Shown: positions 63,409-64,000 of the stretch, piece after piece
How the letters are laid out: each line of letters opens with the position of its first letter
How positions within the stretch are numbered: the first letter of the stretch is position 1
Assembly (NCBI RefSeq): GCF_041381155.1
Contig: NC_091134.1
Coordinates: forward strand, 42,739,338 to 42,803,337
Source of the DNA: Argopecten irradians
Taxonomy: Eukaryota > Mollusca > Bivalvia > Pectinida > Pectinidae
DNA: 64,000 bases
Direction of reading: 5' to 3'
Made by a program: the position numbers and the translations under genes
The notes under the pieces: generated by a model
What the model was told of the DNA's origin: nothing
The model's database searches: none
What the model saw: only the letters and a program-made list of their open reading frames with translations

Positions 63409-63545
63409 CGCAGTCAAATTTTAGCGCAATATATTAGCGCGGATATGAATTAGCGCAATTCGATGGTTCTAACCGGAAATATAATTTTAGCGCTGTACAT
63501 AAATTAGCGCGTCGGAGACGGCGCGAAAAGCGCTAAAATAAAATA
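63409..63545. repeat. Cluster of TTAGCGC/GCGCTAA motifs
   Basis: Six TTAGCGC-type motifs lie in direct orientation (near 63422, 63433, 63449, 63489, 63505 and further), ending with an inverted GCGCTAAAATAAAA at 63529-63541. This gives the block a TIR-like closure: CAAATTTTAGCGC at the left, GCGCTAAAATA at the right. Probably a short MITE with subterminal motifs. Confidence 0.4.
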
Positions 63546-63686
63546 TCTGATGAAATAAGTACGTTTACAATATGTCGACAAAACAACAAAATTTTAACGC
63601 TTAAATAAGACCCCAATAAAATAAGAAGCGTGGTCATTTGATTTAACTCACTAAGAATAATCAAAAGTCCATGTAATGTAATACTA

Positions 63687-64000
63687 TTTAAAGGGACAAT
63701 TCAGTCTAAGAGAACATTAACATTTGTACATATTTCGGAAAAAAACAGTTCTAATGGAATTAGATCAGTCGGTTTTACTGTGATATGCCTGAAAAGCCCA
63801 TGGTTGTGACATGTGTGTAGATGTTCAAACTCGCTCGCTGTCCGCCATTACACACTGTGGTCAAACTTCTTGTATGCCGAACCCTGTCCCTTGCTCGTAG
63901 AGTAATGCAACTTTTGTCTAGAACTGCTCAAATCGCTCTGACAGTAGTGTGTTTACCTTATTAGGTGAATTGTCTTGCCTAAAAATCATTTTATCGCCTT
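63687..64000. repeat. Possible MITE left end running out of the window
   Basis: TTTAAAGGGACAATTCAGTC resembles the AAAGGG-type termini at 9244 (TTAAAGGGACTAAATCGC) and 22503. The partner would lie beyond the window edge. Confidence 0.25.

Overview
The window reads as nuclear DNA of a mollusc, most likely a bivalve. It is AT-rich, its genes carry GT-AG introns, the palindrome TACATGTA recurs throughout, and several repeats have the build of bivalve pearl-type elements: a short head, 145-170 bp tandem units with AAGATGGC/GCCATCTT palindromes, and GGAC-rich or hairpin tails. The species cannot be named from sequence alone. There is no operon structure, and most of the 64 kb is introns and mobile elements.

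Two host genes are supported, both on the minus strand. At about 0.25-8.3 kb lies a multi-exon gene with a CIDE-N domain followed by a conserved domain I cannot name and an acidic Ser/Asp tail. At 29.2-42.7 kb lies an eight-exon cathepsin L-like cysteine protease gene whose frame closes exactly (365 residues, catalytic Cys170, His309, Asn329). Its introns are swollen by three minisatellites (27, 46 and 52 bp units). Each begins at or within a few bases of a splice junction, and the 46-bp array repeats the 3' splice site of exon 7 itself.

Mobile elements by region: a Myb/SANT-like Harbinger accessory gene (11.0-13.6 kb, +) and a HARBI1-like nuclease (17.9-20.8 kb, -), separated by a foldback-like element with minisatellite inverted repeats (13.76-17.44 kb); an LTR fragment (21 kb) matching a 5'-truncated LTR element with a short gag-like reading frame (60.2-62.4 kb); an interrupted piggyBac transposase gene with introns (47.5-50.6 kb); a second foldback-like element with long composite arms (51.4-55.0 kb); two roughly 1-kb pogo/Tigger-type elements with TA duplications (27.8 and 34.9 kb, the latter inside the 27-bp minisatellite); a Mutator-like MITE with 63-bp perfect inverted repeats and a 9-bp target duplication (26.6 kb); and several smaller hairpin elements.

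Four single-base frame breaks lie in or beside short mononucleotide runs in three otherwise well-preserved genes. This points either to homopolymer errors in the assembly or to very recent decay. No rRNA, tRNA or CRISPR was recognised. The stretches at 23-26.6, 44.2-46.5 and 55-60 kb show almost nothing beyond simple AT-rich DNA.
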